This document shows positions 62,967-64,000 of a stretch of 64,000 nt of DNA, piece after piece. Every line of letters starts with the position of its first letter. The stretch's first letter is position 1. A program made the translations under genes and the position numbers. Origin of the DNA: Streptomyces sp. P3 (lineage in GTDB: Bacteria > Actinomycetota > Actinomycetes > Streptomycetales > Streptomycetaceae); NCBI RefSeq assembly GCF_003032475.1, contig NZ_CP028369.1, positions 992,001 through 1,056,000 on the forward strand. The letters run 5' to 3'. Below the pieces are notes generated by a model that had not been told where the DNA came from, searched no databases, and was given only the letters and a program-made list of their open reading frames with translations.

Positions 62967-64000
62967 CTACCTGAGCGGTCCGGTGACCGTCTCCACCGCC
63001 GCGACGAGCCCCCCGGCACGCACGAAGGCGTCCGCCGCCGCGAGGTCGGGGGCGAGGAACCGGTCCGGGCCGGGCCCCTGCACGCCGGCCCCGCGTACCG
63101 CCTCGATGACCGCGCGCGTCGCCGGCGCCGGGGTCAGCCCCTCGCGCAGCTCCACACCGCGCGTGGCGGCGTACAGCTCGACGGCGATCACACGGGTGAG
63201 GTTGTCGACGGCGGTGCGCAGCTTGCGGGCCGCGGACCAGCCCATCGACACATGGTCCTCCTGCATCGCCGAGGACGGGATCGAGTCGGCGGACGCCGGT
63301 ACGGCCAGCCGCTTCAACTCGCTGACCAGCGCGGCCTGCGTGTACTGGGCGATCATCAGCCCGGAGTCGACGCCGGCGTCGTCCGCGAGGAACGGCGGCA
63401 GACCGTGACTGCGGTTCTTGTCGAGCAGCCGGTCGGTGCGCCGCTCGGCGATGGAGGCGAGGTCGGCGACCGCGATGGCGAGGAAGTCCAGCACGTAGGC
63501 GACCGGCGCCCCGTGGAAGTTGCCGTTGGACTCCACCCGCCCTCCCCCAGTGCCGAAAGCCTGGGAGGTGCCCCCAGGGAGCACCACCGGGTTGTCGACG
63601 GCCGAGGCCAGCTCGCGCTCGGCGACGAGCCGGGCGTGCGCCATCGTGTCCCGGCCGGCGCCGGCGACCTGCGGGGCGCAGCGCACCGAGTAGGCGTCCT
63701 GGACGCGCGGGGCGTCGTCCTGGTGGTGGCCGGTGAGCTCCGAACCGGCAAGCACGGCCAGCATGTTGGCGGCCGAGGCTCCCTGCCCCGGGTGCGGGCG
63801 GATGGCGTGCAGCTCGGGGGCGAGCACCTTGTCGGTGCCCAGCAGGGCCTCCAGCGACAACGCGGCCGTGACGTCGGCCGACTTGTAGAGCATGTCGAGG
63901 TCGGCGAGGGCCATCACCAGCATGCCGAGCATGCCGTCGGTGCCGTTGAGGAGCGCCAGGCCCTCCTTCTCGCGCAGCTCGACCGGGGCGATGCCGTGCT
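62967..64000 (-). CDS. hutH: Histidine ammonia-lyase, N-terminus beyond the window
   Basis: Converts histidine to urocanate, the first step of histidine catabolism. Visible are the C-terminal about 344 residues of the fumarase/aspartase-fold enzyme: ELREKEGLALLNGT, then IRPHPGQGASAANML, RVESNGNFHGAPVAYVLDFL and MQEDHVSMGWSAARKLR. The MIO-forming Ala-Ser-Gly is off the right edge. Between DNPVVLP and GRVESNGNFHG there is an extra GGTSQAFGTGG, normally replaced by one or two residues. This corresponds to a short DNA insertion. Confidence 0.95.
   Translation of the reverse strand, partial: HGIAPVELREKEGLALLNGTDGMLGMLVMALADLDMLYKSADVTAALSLEALLGTDKVLAPELHAIRPHPGQGASAANMLAVLAGSELTGHHQDDAPRVQDAYSVRCAPQVAGAGRDTMAHARLVAERELASAVDNPVVLPGGTSQAFGTGGGRVESNGNFHGAPVAYVLDFLAIAVADLASIAERRTDRLLDKNRSHGLPPFLADDAGVDSGLMIAQYTQAALVSELKRLAVPASADSIPSSAMQEDHVSMGWSAARKLRTAVDNLTRVIAVELYAATRGVELREGLTPAPATRAVIEAVRGAGVQGPGPDRFLAPDLAAADAFVRAGGLVAAVETVTGPLR
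63541..63577. repeat. Short interspersed repeat inserted in hutH
   Basis: About 36 bp containing AGTGCCGAAAGCCTGGGAGG, flanked by CCCCCA runs, with internal inverted segments (CTGGGAG/CTCCCAG-type). It keeps the reading frame of hutH. I recall similar GC-rich sequences scattered in Streptomyces genomes, sometimes inside genes. That recollection is unverified. Confidence 0.55.

Overview
The window is a piece of a Streptomyces (or very close actinomycete) chromosome. The evidence is a GC content near 72%, third codon positions that are almost all G or C, many GTG and a few TTG starts, a mycothiol S-conjugate amidase, an LAXTG-type sortase substrate, SigE-family sigma factors and many stop/start overlaps of the ATGA and GTGA type. 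No tRNA, rRNA, CRISPR array or intact insertion sequence was seen.

Layout. Positions 1-8400 hold a minus-strand Tad/Flp-type secretion and pilus operon: CpaB, CpaE/TadZ, two TadE-like pseudopilins, TadA, TadB and TadC. It begins with a zinc-ribbon protein of unknown function and ends in a small Asp/Gly-rich ORF and a sensor kinase cut by the left edge. Positions 8400-11200 are a decay zone: a fibronectin III remnant, a GNAT acetyltransferase, and an IS-like fragment fused to the tail of a SigJ-like sigma factor. Positions 11.3-16.3 kb carry a SigE-family sigma factor with a putative membrane partner, an Nramp-like transporter and a secreted M14 carboxypeptidase. Positions 17.0-22.4 kb form a divergent D-amino-acid module: sugar kinase, IclR regulator and RidA on one side, PLP-dependent D-amino acid deaminase and D-aminoacylase on the other, with a clear operator-like region between them. 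A secreted S1 protease, a membrane protein and an alanine-type aminotransferase follow.

Positions 26.3-32.5 kb are the most unusual part. A glycosyltransferase-methyltransferase fusion faces a complete dTDP-L-rhamnose pathway (RmlA, RmlC, RmlB, RmlD), and a secreted collagen-like protein lies between rmlC and rmlB. This suggests a surface collagen-like protein decorated with (methyl)rhamnose, as with the exosporium collagen-like glycoproteins of Bacillus. That link is inferred from gene order only.

Positions 32.7-64 kb are mostly core genome: PEP carboxykinase, hemolysin III, a thioredoxin-domain protein, a large STAND ATPase with TPRs, Mca, a DUF4307 protein, GreA, a DrrAB-type exporter, threonine dehydratase, MetB, a DUF4389 protein, a beta-lactamase-fold hydrolase, a zinc alcohol dehydrogenase with a divergent XRE regulator, an ABM-truncated hemoglobin fusion, an L,D-transpeptidase lipoprotein, an LADTG surface protein and the C-terminal part of histidine ammonia-lyase.

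A theme of the window is small-scale gene damage. It contains an MFS gene that lost its middle in frame, a DrrA ATPase with a short frameshifting deletion, several gene tails without heads, and a short repeat inserted in frame in hutH. Strong stem-loop terminators separate most convergent gene pairs.
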